From an uncultured Oscillospiraceae bacterium (GTDB lineage Bacteria > Bacillota_A > Clostridia > Oscillospirales > Oscillospiraceae), in contig CAAFFR010000051.1 in the NCBI GenBank assembly GCA_900762245.1, positions 1 to 64,000 of the forward strand: 64,000 nucleotides of DNA, given 5' to 3'. The position numbers were made by a program, and so were the translations under genes. The notes below the pieces were generated by a model. It saw only the letters and a list, made by a program, of their open reading frames with translations, did not search any database and was not told the origin of the DNA. How positions within the stretch are numbered: the stretch's first letter is position 1; each line of letters opens with the position of its first letter. Shown in pieces: positions 1-8,131 of the stretch.

Positions 1-1
1 A

Positions 2-631
2 AAGTGCATGGCAAAATTCGAAGCCGCTATCCCGCTGCCGGAGTATGAATTACAGTATGAAGAAATGGCCTGCACGCCTTATCGGCGGCCACCCTTCTCT
101 TTCGTCACCGACGGTTTCCTTGTAATTGGAGATGCCGCCTGTCTGACCAAGCCCATCAACGGTGAGGGTATCCCCTCTGCGTGGGTACACTGCACTCCGG
201 CGGCGGATATCGTTGCGGCAGCTCTGGAAAATGGAGGGTATCCCACAAAAGAAAAACTTTGGGAAATAAATCGCATTTATCAGACCGGTGAAGGTGCGGC
301 CTATGCCGGGGAGCGGGCAATGCTCATTGGCGCAGTCAACATGACGGAAGCCGATAACGACTATCTGTATAAAAAAGGCATCGTCTTCAAAAGTGACGAT
401 GAACCGGAGGTTGAAAACCTGCTGGGTGCATTGTTAAAAGGCGTTCTGGCAGGTGAATTCAGCTTGAAGGCCCTGATTTCTTTAGCTTCCTCTACGTTAA
501 AGGGCGAGTCACTGAAAAAACACTACCAGTCCTACCCTGCCACGCCGGATGGATATTCCGCATGGGTGAAAAAGGCGCAGAAGCTATGGAAAAACGCAGG
601 CTCCATGGCTGATACCGTAAAAGATGCATGA
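2..631 (+). CDS. FAD-dependent oxidoreductase, geranylgeranyl-reductase/FixC type (5'-truncated)
   Basis: The frame is open at the left edge of the window, so only the last ~210 codons are visible and the ATG at position 8 is probably internal. The segment GFLVIGDAACLTKPINGEG near residue 40 of the visible part matches the conserved GDAA...P..GEG block that contacts FAD in geranylgeranyl reductase and FixC-like flavoproteins. The N-terminal Rossmann motif that would confirm the family lies outside the window. Members usually reduce isoprenoid or other double bonds, or pass electrons from ferredoxin; the substrate here cannot be read. The MFS transporter gene follows 16 bp later on the same strand, so the two are probably co-transcribed. 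Family call fairly sure, function not. Confidence 0.7.
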   Translation, partial: KCMAKFEAAIPLPEYELQYEEMACTPYRRPPFSFVTDGFLVIGDAACLTKPINGEGIPSAWVHCTPAADIVAAALENGGYPTKEKLWEINRIYQTGEGAAYAGERAMLIGAVNMTEADNDYLYKKGIVFKSDDEPEVENLLGALLKGVLAGEFSLKALISLASSTLKGESLKKHYQSYPATPDGYSAWVKKAQKLWKNAGSMADTVKDA

Positions 632-647
632 ATAAGGAGAGACAAGC

Positions 648-2042
648 ATGAAAACAAAGCAAACCAACAAGAGCTTCTGGGCCATTGTATGGGGCATGGG
701 TCTGGCAGGTCAGCTGTGCTGGAACATGGAAAATCAATGGTTCAATACATTCGTTTACGCAAAAATCAGCGGTGATGTGAATATCGTCACCTGGATGGTC
801 ATTGTCTCAGCGATGGTCACCACCGTTTCCACCTTTGTCTTCGGCACCTGGTCCGACCGGCTGGGAAAACGCAGAATTTTTGTCAGCTGCGGTTACATTA
901 TCTGGGGTTTTACCACCATTTTGTTTGGCCTGACAGAATATGCCCGGGACAGCGGGATCGGCGCACTCATGGCTCTCAGCGGCGCGCTGGTGGTGGCTAC
1001 CGATGCCATCATGAGCTTCTTCGGTTCCATGGCCTATGATTCCGGCTACAGCGTCTGGCTCAACGACCATACCAATGAAGGCAACGGCGGTCAGGTTGGT
1101 GCGGCACTTGCCGTTCTGCCCATTCTCTCCACTGTCATCGGCACAGTTGTCGGCGGTATGCTGATCAACATCGGCAATCCTACAGTGGGCACCGATCATT
1201 ACGATCCCAGTCAGGACAACTACCAGCTTTTGTTCTGGACCATGGGCCTGTTTGTTATCCTGGTAGGCATCGCTTCTCTCTTCTTCATGAAGGACCATCC
1301 CGATGTAAAGCCCCACAAGAAGGGCACCTTCCTGCAGCAGCTGATCTCCATATTCCAGCTGGAAACTCTGAACAGAAATCCCCATCTGAAGGAAATGCTG
1401 CTGGCCTGCTCCGTAAACTGTGTGTTCTTTATTCCCTTTAACTTCTATTTCACCCATCTGGGCAACTGGCTGATCTATGATATTGGCCTGACCACCGGCG
1501 ACATGGGTCTGGTGGAGGGCATTGCCCTGCTGCTGGCAGCCCTTGTGACCATTCCCTTCGCCAAGATCATCAACTCCGGTAAGATCCCGCAAGTCTGCTT
1601 TGCCAGTGTACTGATCAACGCCGTGGGTCTGTTCGGCATCAGCAAATTCGTAACAGGTCCTGACAGCATCAATACTGCCAACCTGTTCAGCATTGATAAT
1701 CTGCATCTGTTCTTCTTTGTCTTCCTGGTTGGCGTAGGCTATGTGCTTATCAGCCAGGCTGCCACCATCTGGGTCAAGATGCTCTTCCCCGAGGAAAACC
1801 GTGGTGCACTGGAGGGCATGAAAGTTATTTTCTTCACTCTGATTCCCATGTTTGTAGGCACCCTTGTGGGCAATTTCATCATCAAACACACGCCTCAGCC
1901 TGTCCCTGTTTACGATGTCTACGGTCATCTGATCGATGTGCCCCAGGAGAATCTGTTTGGGATCGCAGCGATTATGGTGCTTCTGACACTGATTCCGCTG
2001 TATTTTGGTGGTAAGGAATATCGAAAGCGCATCTGCAAATAA
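648..2042 (+). CDS. MFS transporter, GPH/SLC45-like sugar porter type
   Basis: A 464-residue polytopic membrane protein with about 12 hydrophobic segments. The loop after the second or third segment carries the MFS signature DRLGKRR (about residue 75), and the acidic/aromatic first helix (LCWNMENQWFN) resembles glycoside-pentoside-hexuronide and SLC45-type symporters. It probably sits in the cytoplasmic membrane and moves a sugar or sugar-like solute with a cation. A clear ribosome binding site (aaggagag) lies 7 bases before the ATG. It follows the flavoprotein gene and ends at a strong hairpin, so this is a two-gene unit at least. The substrate cannot be deduced from the sequence. Confidence 0.8.
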   Translation: MKTKQTNKSFWAIVWGMGLAGQLCWNMENQWFNTFVYAKISGDVNIVTWMVIVSAMVTTVSTFVFGTWSDRLGKRRIFVSCGYIIWGFTTILFGLTEYARDSGIGALMALSGALVVATDAIMSFFGSMAYDSGYSVWLNDHTNEGNGGQVGAALAVLPILSTVIGTVVGGMLINIGNPTVGTDHYDPSQDNYQLLFWTMGLFVILVGIASLFFMKDHPDVKPHKKGTFLQQLISIFQLETLNRNPHLKEMLLACSVNCVFFIPFNFYFTHLGNWLIYDIGLTTGDMGLVEGIALLLAALVTIPFAKIINSGKIPQVCFASVLINAVGLFGISKFVTGPDSINTANLFSIDNLHLFFFVFLVGVGYVLISQAATIWVKMLFPEENRGALEGMKVIFFTLIPMFVGTLVGNFIIKHTPQPVPVYDVYGHLIDVPQENLFGIAAIMVLLTLIPLYFGGKEYRKRICK

Positions 2043-2064
2043 AACTTATTAAGAATAAGCGCAA

Positions 2065-2094
2065 AAATGCCGCACCATTTTCGGTGCGGCATTT
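2065..2094. terminator. bidirectional intrinsic terminator between the MFS gene and rex
   Basis: A perfect 12-bp stem (aaatgccgcacc / ggtgcggcattt) with a 6-base loop lies between the converging MFS and rex genes. A-rich and T-rich flanks on the two sides make it usable in both directions. Confidence 0.8.
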
Positions 2095-2098
2095 GCAG

Positions 2099-2740
2099 TT
2101 ACTTCTTTTCTTCCTTGATCTGTGCCTGCAGATGGACGGACAGGACGGCAAGGCTGGTGGCCATATTCTCGTTCTGCACCAGGATATTGTCAGGAACATC
2201 CAAATGGGTAGGCGCAAAATTCCAGATTGCCTTGATACCGCCGGCGATAAGCTGGTCGGCAACCTCCTGCGCGGACTCTGCAGGAACCGTGATGATTCCC
2301 ATCAGCACCTTATGGGTACGGCAGAACTGTGCCAGCTTGGTAATGCTGTAAACCGGCTTTCCTTCATCTGTTTTTTCCATTTTCGGACTGCGGTCAAAGG
2401 CTGCCATAATGTTCAGACCGTATTCGTCAAAGCCCTTATAGGCCATCAGTGCCTGACCTAATTTGCCTGCACCGATGAGCACGGCATCGGTGGTATTGTC
2501 ATAGCCCAGAAACTGCTCAATATCGTCGATCAGCGCATCACGCAGATAACCGATTTTGGGACGGCCGCCGTCGGAAACCATGGCAAGATCCTTACGCACC
2601 TGCACCTCACCCATGCCCAGGGCATTGGCCAAAGCGGTTGCAGAAATGTGTGCAGGAGCAGATTCGGGCATGCTCTTTAAATAAGACAGATACCCCGGCA
2701 AACGCTTCAAGACAGATTTGGAAATTTTCTTCGGTTCCAT
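2099..2740 (-). CDS. rex: redox-sensing transcriptional repressor Rex
   Basis: Product of about 213 residues, normal for Rex. The N-terminal winged helix (ISKSVLKRLPGYLSYLK, then GEVQVRKDLA) binds DNA. A Rossmann fold follows with the NAD(H)-binding glycine motif VLIGAGKLGQAL near residue 90 and the typical C-terminal helix that swaps between subunits. Rex senses the NADH/NAD+ ratio and represses fermentation and respiration genes when NADH is low. I chose the ATG at 2740 rather than an upstream ATG at 2821, because aagaggtaagt lies just before it and MEPKKISK is the usual start of the family. The convergent MFS gene is separated by a terminator; sigE lies upstream on the same strand but has its own stop 77 bp away. 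Confidence 0.93.
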   Translation of the reverse strand: MEPKKISKSVLKRLPGYLSYLKSMPESAPAHISATALANALGMGEVQVRKDLAMVSDGGRPKIGYLRDALIDDIEQFLGYDNTTDAVLIGAGKLGQALMAYKGFDEYGLNIMAAFDRSPKMEKTDEGKPVYSITKLAQFCRTHKVLMGIITVPAESAQEVADQLIAGGIKAIWNFAPTHLDVPDNILVQNENMATSLAVLSVHLQAQIKEEKK

Positions 2741-2793
2741 ACTTACCTCTTTTGCAATGTTCGTAGAAAAATATCGATAAAAAACTGTATCGA

Positions 2794-2802
2794 TTATAGC
2801 AT
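2794..2802 (-). promoter_or_regulatory. extended -10 promoter for rex
   Basis: On the minus strand the sequence reads TGCTATAAT, a perfect extended -10 element, about 55 bases before the rex ATG. No good -35 is present. A short inverted repeat (atcgat ... atcgat) at about 2773-2795 lies just downstream and could be an operator. No canonical Rex site was seen. Confidence 0.4.
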
Positions 2803-2817
2803 ACTGATTAGCAAAAA

Positions 2818-3522
2818 TCAAGCGCAGGTTGTCTGTCGAATAAATTCTTTTTTAAGTCTTTGCATGATCCGCTTCTCTAACCGGGAAATATAGGATTGCG
2901 AAATGCCCATTTTCTGAGCTACCTCCTTCTGGGTCAATTCTTTTCTTCCTTCAAGCCCGAAGCGCATGAAGATCAATTCCCGCTCCCGTTCCGGCAGTTC
3001 CCGCAGGGACTGGCGCAGAACGCACAGATCCACATCATTTTCCAGAGGCCGCAGGATCATATCTTCATCGGTTCCCAGAATGTCGCTGAGCAGCAGTTCA
3101 TTTCCATCGCAGTCCATGTTGATGGGTTCATCCAGGGAAACCTCCGTTTTCTGGTTGGAGGTTTTCCGGATATACATCAGAATTTCGTTTTCAATACAGC
3201 GGGATGCATAGGTGGCCAACTTGATTTTCTTATCCAGACGGTAGGTGGAAATGGCTTTGATCAGGCCGATGGTGCCAATGGAGATCAGATCCTCCAGCGG
3301 AATGCCGGTATTTTCAAACCTGCGGGAAATATATACCACCAGCCGCAGATTATGCTCTACCAGGGTCTGCCGGGCAGCCTCTTCTCCCCGCTCCAGGGCC
3401 TCCAGGGCCGCCAGTTCCTCGGCACCCCTGAGTGGAGGCGGCAGCACATCGCTTCCGCCAATATAATAGATCCCCTGTGGCTTGCGTGTCAGCATCCGTT
3501 TCAGAATTGACATCCATTTCAT
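2818..3522 (-). CDS. sigE: RNA polymerase sporulation sigma factor SigE
   Basis: A 234-residue sigma-70 family protein, close to the usual ~239 of pro-sigma-E. The N-terminus ([11 protein letters not shown], then [13 protein letters not shown]) is the pro-sequence removed by SpoIIGA. Region 2 ([16 protein letters not shown], then [14 protein letters not shown]) recognises the -10 and core polymerase, and region 4 ([17 protein letters not shown]) is the -35 helix-turn-helix. It directs early mother-cell transcription during sporulation. The ATG at 3522 overlaps the stop of spoIIGA by 4 bases (ATGA), so the two are translationally coupled. The frame is open much further upstream, but that stretch overlaps spoIIGA in another frame and is not coding. 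This is strong evidence that the organism forms endospores. Confidence 0.95.
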   Translation of the reverse strand: MKWMSILKRMLTRKPQGIYYIGGSDVLPPPLRGAEELAALEALERGEEAARQTLVEHNLRLVVYISRRFENTGIPLEDLISIGTIGLIKAISTYRLDKKIKLATYASRCIENEILMYIRKTSNQKTEVSLDEPINMDCDGNELLLSDILGTDEDMILRPLENDVDLCVLRQSLRELPERERELIFMRFGLEGRKELTQKEVAQKMGISQSYISRLEKRIMQRLKKEFIRQTTCA

Positions 3523-4286
3523 ATTACCCCTCCTGCCAACGCCTGATACATTTCCCCGTTTCCCAATCCTTCTGCCGCAAAAGCCACTACGGCGCTTTGC
3601 TTCCGATTTCCGATCTGCACACTGGATAGCCGCATTCCAAGAAGTATGCCGCCGCTCTGTCCCACTGCCCGGTACGGTATCAGCCGAAGTCCCGGCAGCG
3701 GTCGTTGCGCAAGGGTTTCTACAGGACTGCCCAGCTGTGAAAGGGTCAGACCCGTCAGTTTCTGGGCTGCCTGCCCCGACAGTACCAGCACAGGTTCGCC
3801 GGTAATAGGGTCCCGGAGGGTATTTCCGGTATCCCGCAAAGCAATAACCGTAAGGTGCCTCTCCCCACAGTGCAGCGTTATGGGCACATATTCCCGGCCA
3901 CCCCCACTGAAGCCTGCACAGCACAATCCCCAGATCCCGACAGCAGACAGCAGCAGTCCCGGCAAACTTCCCTGTCCGATGCTTATGGAAAGCCCACCCA
4001 GGGCCATGCTGAGCAGCAGGAAGACACCGCCCCGCTTTCCTGCGCTCAGATTGCAGCCGAAGGACAGAACAGCCATTCCGGCCAGACAGGCGCTGCGCCA
4101 GAGCAGGTTCCCCAAAAAGCGAAACCCCGGAATCAGACATACCCCGCCGTAAAGTGCGCCCAGAAGAGCCCCCAGGCTGCACCGTCCCGGCTGGGCAGGA
4201 AAACCGCACAAGCGATTGGTTCCCAACAGCAGCAGAAAATCTACCAAAAAATTGAGCATCACTACCAGGTCCAGATAAACTGTCAA
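3519..4286 (-). CDS. spoIIGA: sporulation sigma-E factor processing peptidase SpoIIGA
   Basis: About 255 residues. The first half is hydrophobic with roughly five membrane segments, and the second half is a cytoplasmic aspartic-protease-like domain with the catalytic motif [16 protein letters not shown], as in SpoIIGA of Bacillus and Clostridium. It cleaves the pro-sequence of sigma-E after asymmetric division. The frame opens with an ATG at 4301, but that ATG lies next to the apparent Shine-Dalgarno (gggagggg). The family starts with a short (K/T)(I/V)YLD block, so the TTG at 4286 (MTVYLDLVV) is the more likely start. It overlaps sigE by 4 bases. sigG, which follows in bacilli, is absent here; rex follows instead. 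Confidence 0.9.
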   Translation of the reverse strand: MTVYLDLVVMLNFLVDFLLLLGTNRLCGFPAQPGRCSLGALLGALYGGVCLIPGFRFLGNLLWRSACLAGMAVLSFGCNLSAGKRGGVFLLLSMALGGLSISIGQGSLPGLLLSAVGIWGLCCAGFSGGGREYVPITLHCGERHLTVIALRDTGNTLRDPITGEPVLVLSGQAAQKLTGLTLSQLGSPVETLAQRPLPGLRLIPYRAVGQSGGILLGMRLSSVQIGNRKQSAVVAFAAEGLGNGEMYQALAGGVI

Positions 4287-4360
4287 GGCATCCCCTCCCA
4301 TGTGTTGTGGCTACAGTATATCCATCCCGGGCAGAGAAGTCGGTCGCTTTGGCAGTGGGC

Positions 4361-4374
4361 AACTTGCGCAAGTT
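4361..4374. promoter_or_regulatory. 14-bp perfect palindrome upstream of spoIIGA
   Basis: aacttgcgcaagtt is a perfect palindrome about 75 bases before the spoIIGA start, inside the short gap after the DUF951 terminator. Its position suggests an operator in the spoIIGA promoter region, but no protein can be assigned. Confidence 0.3.
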
Positions 4375-4385
4375 CCTGCAAAAAA

Positions 4386-4417
4386 CAGGACGAAGCACGC
4401 CTTTGTGCTTCGTCCTG
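4386..4417 (-). terminator. intrinsic terminator after the DUF951 gene
   Basis: A 13-bp perfect stem (caggacgaagcac / gtgcttcgtcctg) with a 6-base loop. Read on the minus strand it is followed by TTTTTT, the expected U-tract, and it lies 4 bases past the stop of the DUF951 gene. Confidence 0.85.
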
Positions 4418-4421
4418 CTGT

Positions 4422-4616
4422 TTATTCTTCTGTTACAACGGCCCGCTCCACGGAACGAATATTTTTTTCAGCCTTAAAACGGGGGGTCATCAGTTCGTGA
4501 CCGCAGCCCAGGCACCGCAAACGAAAATCCGCTCCGGTACGCAGCACCAGCCAACGCTTTTCCCCACAGGGATGGGGCTTTTTCATCACCAGAATGTCAT
4601 TTAATCGAATATCCAT
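4422..4616 (-). CDS. DUF951 family protein
   Basis: A 64-residue protein with the DUF951 signature: a start like [18 protein letters not shown], then [19 protein letters not shown] and a basic tail. The Cys of PHPCG and the two Cys of CLGCGH could form a small metal site. The family is nearly universal in Firmicutes and commonly lies near chromosome replication or segregation genes; its biochemical role is unknown to me. The gene has its own strong terminator and lies downstream of rarA on the same strand (56-bp gap), so it may share a transcript with it. Length and sequence agree fully with the family. Confidence 0.88.
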   Translation of the reverse strand: MDIRLNDILVMKKPHPCGEKRWLVLRTGADFRLRCLGCGHELMTPRFKAEKNIRSVERAVVTEE

Positions 4617-4672
4617 TTAATGAAACACACCTTCCTTACATTCTTCCTGAGGCAGATGACCAGTGGTCGCTC

Positions 4673-5935
4673 CTAGGGGTTCTTCACTTTGTCCCAATAT
4701 GCCTTCGCGGCCTGTTCCAGCTTATTGGGGCCATATTCGTAGTAAGTAGTTCCCACAAGGGCATCCGGCAGATATTGCTGGCGCACCCAATGGTTGGGAA
4801 AATCGTGTGGGTACTGGTAGCCCTGCTCCCGCTCCATGGTGTAGGAATCGGCGTGGACATTCTGCAAATGCCGGGGGAAGTCCCCTCCCCTGCCCTTTCT
4901 CACATCCGCCAGGGCAAGGTCCAGGGCAATATGTCCGGAATTGGATTTTGGCGAGGTTGCCATCAGCACCGCGGCATCTCCCAGAGGAATCCGCGCCTCC
5001 GGCATACCCAGTTTGAAGGCCATATCCACGCAGGCGTTGACGATGGGGATGATCTGTGGAAATGCCAGACCTACGTCCTCCGCCGCAATGACCATGAGTC
5101 GGCGGCAGGCCGACTGCATTTGTCCTGCTTCCAGCAGTCTTGCCAGATAGTGGCAGGCAGCATCGGGATCGGAGCCGCGGATGCTTTTTTGCAGAGCGGA
5201 CAGCAGGTCATAGTGGTTGTCCCCGTCCCGGTCGGCCCGGAGGGCACTTTTCTGGGTAACAGCTTTCGCATCTTCCAGCGTTAAAGTCAGGGTGTCTTCC
5301 GTGGGGACACCGGCGGAGAAGAGCACTTCCACGGCATTCATAGCCTTGCGCAGATCACCGCCGCAGCTGCTGGCAATGTATTCCAGAGCACCGGCTTCGG
5401 AAACCGCTTTTAATGCCGTCCGCTGTTCCATAAAGCTCACCGCCCGGCGTACTGCCTGCAAGGCGGCGGCAGAATCGATCTGCTTGAACTCGAAGACGGT
5501 GGAACGGCTCAGAATAGCGTTGAAAACGTAGAAATAGGGATTCTCCGTGGTAGATGCAATAAGGGTGATCTTGCCGTTCTCAATATGCTCCAGAAGAGAT
5601 TGCTGCTGCTTTTTGTTAAAGGACTGGATCTCGTCCAGGTAAAGCAGCACCCCGTTGGGCGCCATAAAGGTATCCAATTGGGCCACAATTTCTTTAATAT
5701 CAGCGGTAGAAGCGGTGGTTGCGTTGAGCTTATACAGAGTCCGGTTTGTCTGTTTTGCGATGATGTTGGCAACAGTGGTCTTACCGGTGCCGCTGGGGCC
5801 GTAAAAGACCATGTTTGGAATTTTTCCGGAATCGATGAGCCGCCGCAGCACTGCGTTTTTGCCCAGAATATGCTCCTGCCCAAAGACTTCATCCAAAGTC
5901 TGCGGCCGCAGAAGGTCTGCAAGGGGTTGGTACAT
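4673..5935 (-). CDS. rarA: replication-associated recombination protein A (RarA/MgsA), AAA+ ATPase
   Basis: A 420-residue AAA+ protein. The clamp-loader-like N-terminus (PLADLLRPQTLDEVFGQEH) is followed by Walker A GPSGTGKTT near residue 47, Walker B LLYLDEIQSFNKKQQ near 98, sensor 1 ASTTENP near 130, and the C-terminal tetramerisation region with MPEARIPLGDAA. RarA acts at stalled replication forks and gaps. The start with a gggagg site a few bases upstream fits the family. It diverges from the ECF sigma factor gene across a 158-bp AT-rich gap. Nothing unusual in length or motifs. Confidence 0.93.
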   Translation of the reverse strand: MYQPLADLLRPQTLDEVFGQEHILGKNAVLRRLIDSGKIPNMVFYGPSGTGKTTVANIIAKQTNRTLYKLNATTASTADIKEIVAQLDTFMAPNGVLLYLDEIQSFNKKQQQSLLEHIENGKITLIASTTENPYFYVFNAILSRSTVFEFKQIDSAAALQAVRRAVSFMEQRTALKAVSEAGALEYIASSCGGDLRKAMNAVEVLFSAGVPTEDTLTLTLEDAKAVTQKSALRADRDGDNHYDLLSALQKSIRGSDPDAACHYLARLLEAGQMQSACRRLMVIAAEDVGLAFPQIIPIVNACVDMAFKLGMPEARIPLGDAAVLMATSPKSNSGHIALDLALADVRKGRGGDFPRHLQNVHADSYTMEREQGYQYPHDFPNHWVRQQYLPDALVGTTYYEYGPNKLEQAAKAYWDKVKNP

Positions 5936-6015
5936 AGTGTTCCCTCCCGGGAATGTTTTTCTATACTATAGCACAAACAGTTGAAAAATGCACGAACTAT
6001 TTTTCGAATTTTTGT

Positions 6016-6043
6016 TTGAATTTAATTTTTCCTGCGATATAAT
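6016..6043 (+). promoter_or_regulatory. promoter of the ECF sigma operon
   Basis: ttgaat, a 16-base spacer and tataat lie about 50 bases before the GTG start of the sigma factor gene. This looks like a housekeeping-type promoter, in the AT-rich gap shared with rarA. Confidence 0.5.
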
Positions 6044-6093
6044 TGACCAAATACAGTTTTCCATCGTGTTATAGGTGAAAGGAGGTCAGTAAT

Positions 6094-6555
6094 GTGTCAA
6101 CTGAAGAAATCTTAGATACTTACGGTGACCGGATTTACCGTCTTTGCTTTGTCATATTGGGAAACAAGGCAGATGCAGAAGATGCGCTCCAGGAAACTTT
6201 GATCCGCTATTTTCAAAAGAAACCCGTGTTCTCTGATTCTGAACACGAAAAAGCATGGCTTCTGCATGTAGCCGCCAACCAGTGCCGGGATTTTCTGCGT
6301 GTTCGCAAACGGCACGGTTACATTGATATGGATTCTCTCAGTCTTGCCGCACCGGAAGCCCCGGATAAGACCGTTCTGGAAGCGCTGATGCGGCTTCCGG
6401 AAAAGTACCGGCTAGTCATGGTCCTGCATTATGTGGAAGAATACCGTGTAGAAGACATAGCCAAAATGATCGGACGGACACCCTCCGCAGTAAAAATGCG
6501 GCTCCAGAAGGGCCGCAAGCTGTTGGGAGAACTCTATCGAAGGGAGTACCTGTAA
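6094..6555 (+). CDS. ECF-type RNA polymerase sigma factor
   Basis: A 153-residue two-domain sigma factor. Sigma-70 region 2 is at the N-terminus (YRLCFVILGNKADAEDALQETLIRYF) and region 4 at the C-terminus (LMRLPEKYRLVMVLHYVEEY, then KMIGRTPSAVKMRLQKGRK). The start is the GTG at 6094: aaaggaggt lies 8 bases before it, while the overlapping ATG at 6092 is out of frame. The stop codon overlaps the ATG of the next gene (TAATG), so it is coupled to a membrane-anchored partner that is a likely anti-sigma factor. The regulon cannot be read from the window. Confidence 0.88.
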   Translation: MSTEEILDTYGDRIYRLCFVILGNKADAEDALQETLIRYFQKKPVFSDSEHEKAWLLHVAANQCRDFLRVRKRHGYIDMDSLSLAAPEAPDKTVLEALMRLPEKYRLVMVLHYVEEYRVEDIAKMIGRTPSAVKMRLQKGRKLLGELYRREYL

Positions 6556-7133
6556 TGGATTTTTATGGAATCAAGGAAAATGTGGAGGCCATCCGGCTTC
6601 CGGAGGATGCTTATGGACGCATCTGTCAAAATATGAAACGCAGAAAGGAACATACCGTTATGAAAAAGCAATATAGAAAGCCCCTGACCATCGCCGCCGC
6701 GCTGGTGCTGTGTCTGACCCTTCCTCTGGGAGCAGCCGCTGCAGGCAGGCTGGGACATTTCCGGGATATCCTTGGATGGAATAGCGCCATCGTAGGCACT
6801 GCCTATGACAATGCTACCGACGAGATTGAAGTTACTGCAAAAGCAGAGGGCGATAACCTGCTGATTACTGTTCGGCTTCTTATGCCGGAGAAAGCACCCT
6901 ATCGTGAGGTGGAGGCACTGGCCCTCGGAAGCTGCTATTTCACCGATGAAGCAGGTGATCGAATTGTGGAACTGTCTGGTACAGATGCCCTTCCCCTTCT
7001 AGGTAACACCCTCACTTTCCAGCTGGGGCTGATTGAAGATGCTCATACTTTGCATATCGAAAGCTTTGTTGGAAGCAAAAAAGCCGAACAGGATCTGGTC
7101 ATTTCCGGCGATTGGGAAATCAGCCTCAAATAA
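6555..7133 (+). CDS. membrane-anchored putative anti-sigma factor
   Basis: A 192-residue protein with a short basic cytoplasmic part (residues 1-43, RICQNMKRRKEHTVMKKQ), one hydrophobic segment (about 44-63, LTIAAALVLCLTLPLGAAAA) and an outward domain of about 125 residues. This topology and the TAATG overlap with the ECF sigma gene are typical for anti-sigma factors and related DUF4179-like proteins of Clostridia. No zinc-binding anti-sigma motif (HxxxCxxC) is visible, so the inhibitory role is inferred from context only. The gene ends at a strong terminator. Confidence 0.6.
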   Translation: MDFYGIKENVEAIRLPEDAYGRICQNMKRRKEHTVMKKQYRKPLTIAAALVLCLTLPLGAAAAGRLGHFRDILGWNSAIVGTAYDNATDEIEVTAKAEGDNLLITVRLLMPEKAPYREVEALALGSCYFTDEAGDRIVELSGTDALPLLGNTLTFQLGLIEDAHTLHIESFVGSKKAEQDLVISGDWEISLK

Positions 7134-7138
7134 GTTCA

Positions 7139-7164
7139 GGGCGGGAGTTATTTTACTCCCGCCC
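7139..7164 (+). terminator. intrinsic terminator after the sigma/anti-sigma pair
   Basis: A 10-bp perfect stem (gggcgggagt / actcccgccc) with loop tatttt, followed by tttct. It also stands at the 3' end of the convergent CobW-like gene. Confidence 0.85.
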
Positions 7165-7183
7165 TTTCTATCGGCTTTTCATT

Positions 7184-8128
7184 TTAGAATGTGCACACAT
7201 CCGGCACTGCAGGTTCTGCGTCCTTGTCCACCCGGATGGCGGTGAGGACAGGGCCCATGTCGCCCTTGTATAACTTGTGCTTTTCAGCGGTGATCTTTGC
7301 CGTCACCATGACCCAGCTCCGGCTTTCCAGCTCAGAGGCCCGGTCATAACGGCAGGGAATGCCGCAGAACTGGATATCGTCCACACAGCAGGTCATAACA
7401 AACCGGCCGGGGGCAAACATACCGTTCTTATCCCGGCGGAGCATTGCCACCTGGGCCTTGAAGCAGACGGTCTTGCCATCGTACTTTTCCGGCTCTTCGG
7501 TGCAGTCCCGGTACCACAGGGCATAGTCATCGTCCTTGACGCAGATGACGGGAGCATTGATGTCGAAGGGCAGAGGATCCTCGATCTCGTCAAACTCCGT
7601 GGAGCCATCGGTGTAATCGTAGAGGATATCGATGCGACGGGAGGCAGCACGGGCCAGCTTATGGAAGGGCATAATGTCTGCACCCTTTTCCAGACGGTTG
7701 AAAACCACCATCTGAGCACCCACCAGCTTATCCATGACCAGATTGCGCATATTGGCGTTATAGGCCATGATGGTGGTGGCATCGGCAAACATGACTTCCT
7801 GGGCCACCACCCAAGCCTCCGGGAACCGCATATACAGATCTCCGACCTGCTGCATGCCGTTCAGCTCGCACACCACCCGCTCTGCCTTGTACTTTTTCTG
7901 CAGGGCAGAAAGCTGCTTGGTGGTGACGGTCTGCTGGTCCAGCACCTCGATGAAAACGTTCTTATGCGGATAGGTGGACAGGTCATATTCCTCCTCACCC
8001 TCCTCAAACAGCAGCACCAGCGTACGCTCACCTGCGTTGAAGCGCTCATCCTCCAAAGTCTCCTGGATAAATTTGGTCTTGCCGGAATCCAGGAATCCGG
8101 TGAAAGAATAAACAGGAATCTGCTGCAT
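7184..8128 (-). CDS. COG0523-like P-loop GTPase fused to a TIGR03943/YcgQ-type C-terminal domain
   Basis: 314 residues. The N-terminus carries a P-loop GFLDSGKTKF near residue 11 and the general layout of CobW/COG0523 GTPases, but the CxCC metal motif and the ENEFG switch are missing. From about residue 195 the sequence matches the TIGR03943/DUF1980 domain found in YcgQ-like proteins next to YcgR permeases (EPEKYDGKTVCFKAQV, GRFVMTCCVDDIQFCGIPC, then a WVMVTAKI strand). It is encoded 3 bp after the classical CobW-like gene, so the two are expressed together and may work together in metal handling. A fused protein of this kind would tie a GTPase to the accessory domain of a putative metal permease. 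No permease is seen in the window. Confidence 0.65.
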   Translation of the reverse strand: MQQIPVYSFTGFLDSGKTKFIQETLEDERFNAGERTLVLLFEEGEEEYDLSTYPHKNVFIEVLDQQTVTTKQLSALQKKYKAERVVCELNGMQQVGDLYMRFPEAWVVAQEVMFADATTIMAYNANMRNLVMDKLVGAQMVVFNRLEKGADIMPFHKLARAASRRIDILYDYTDGSTEFDEIEDPLPFDINAPVICVKDDDYALWYRDCTEEPEKYDGKTVCFKAQVAMLRRDKNGMFAPGRFVMTCCVDDIQFCGIPCRYDRASELESRSWVMVTAKITAEKHKLYKGDMGPVLTAIRVDKDAEPAVPDVCTF

Positions 8129-8131
8129 GGC

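Noticed and set aside
807..1928. 373-codon open frame on the minus strand
   Set aside because: Mirror of the MFS gene; hydrophilic composition without domain, explained by codon bias of the real gene.
3523..4398. N-terminal extension of the sigE frame
   Set aside because: Overlaps spoIIGA in another frame, Cys/Arg/Gly-rich with no fold, and the ATGA overlap gives the proper start.
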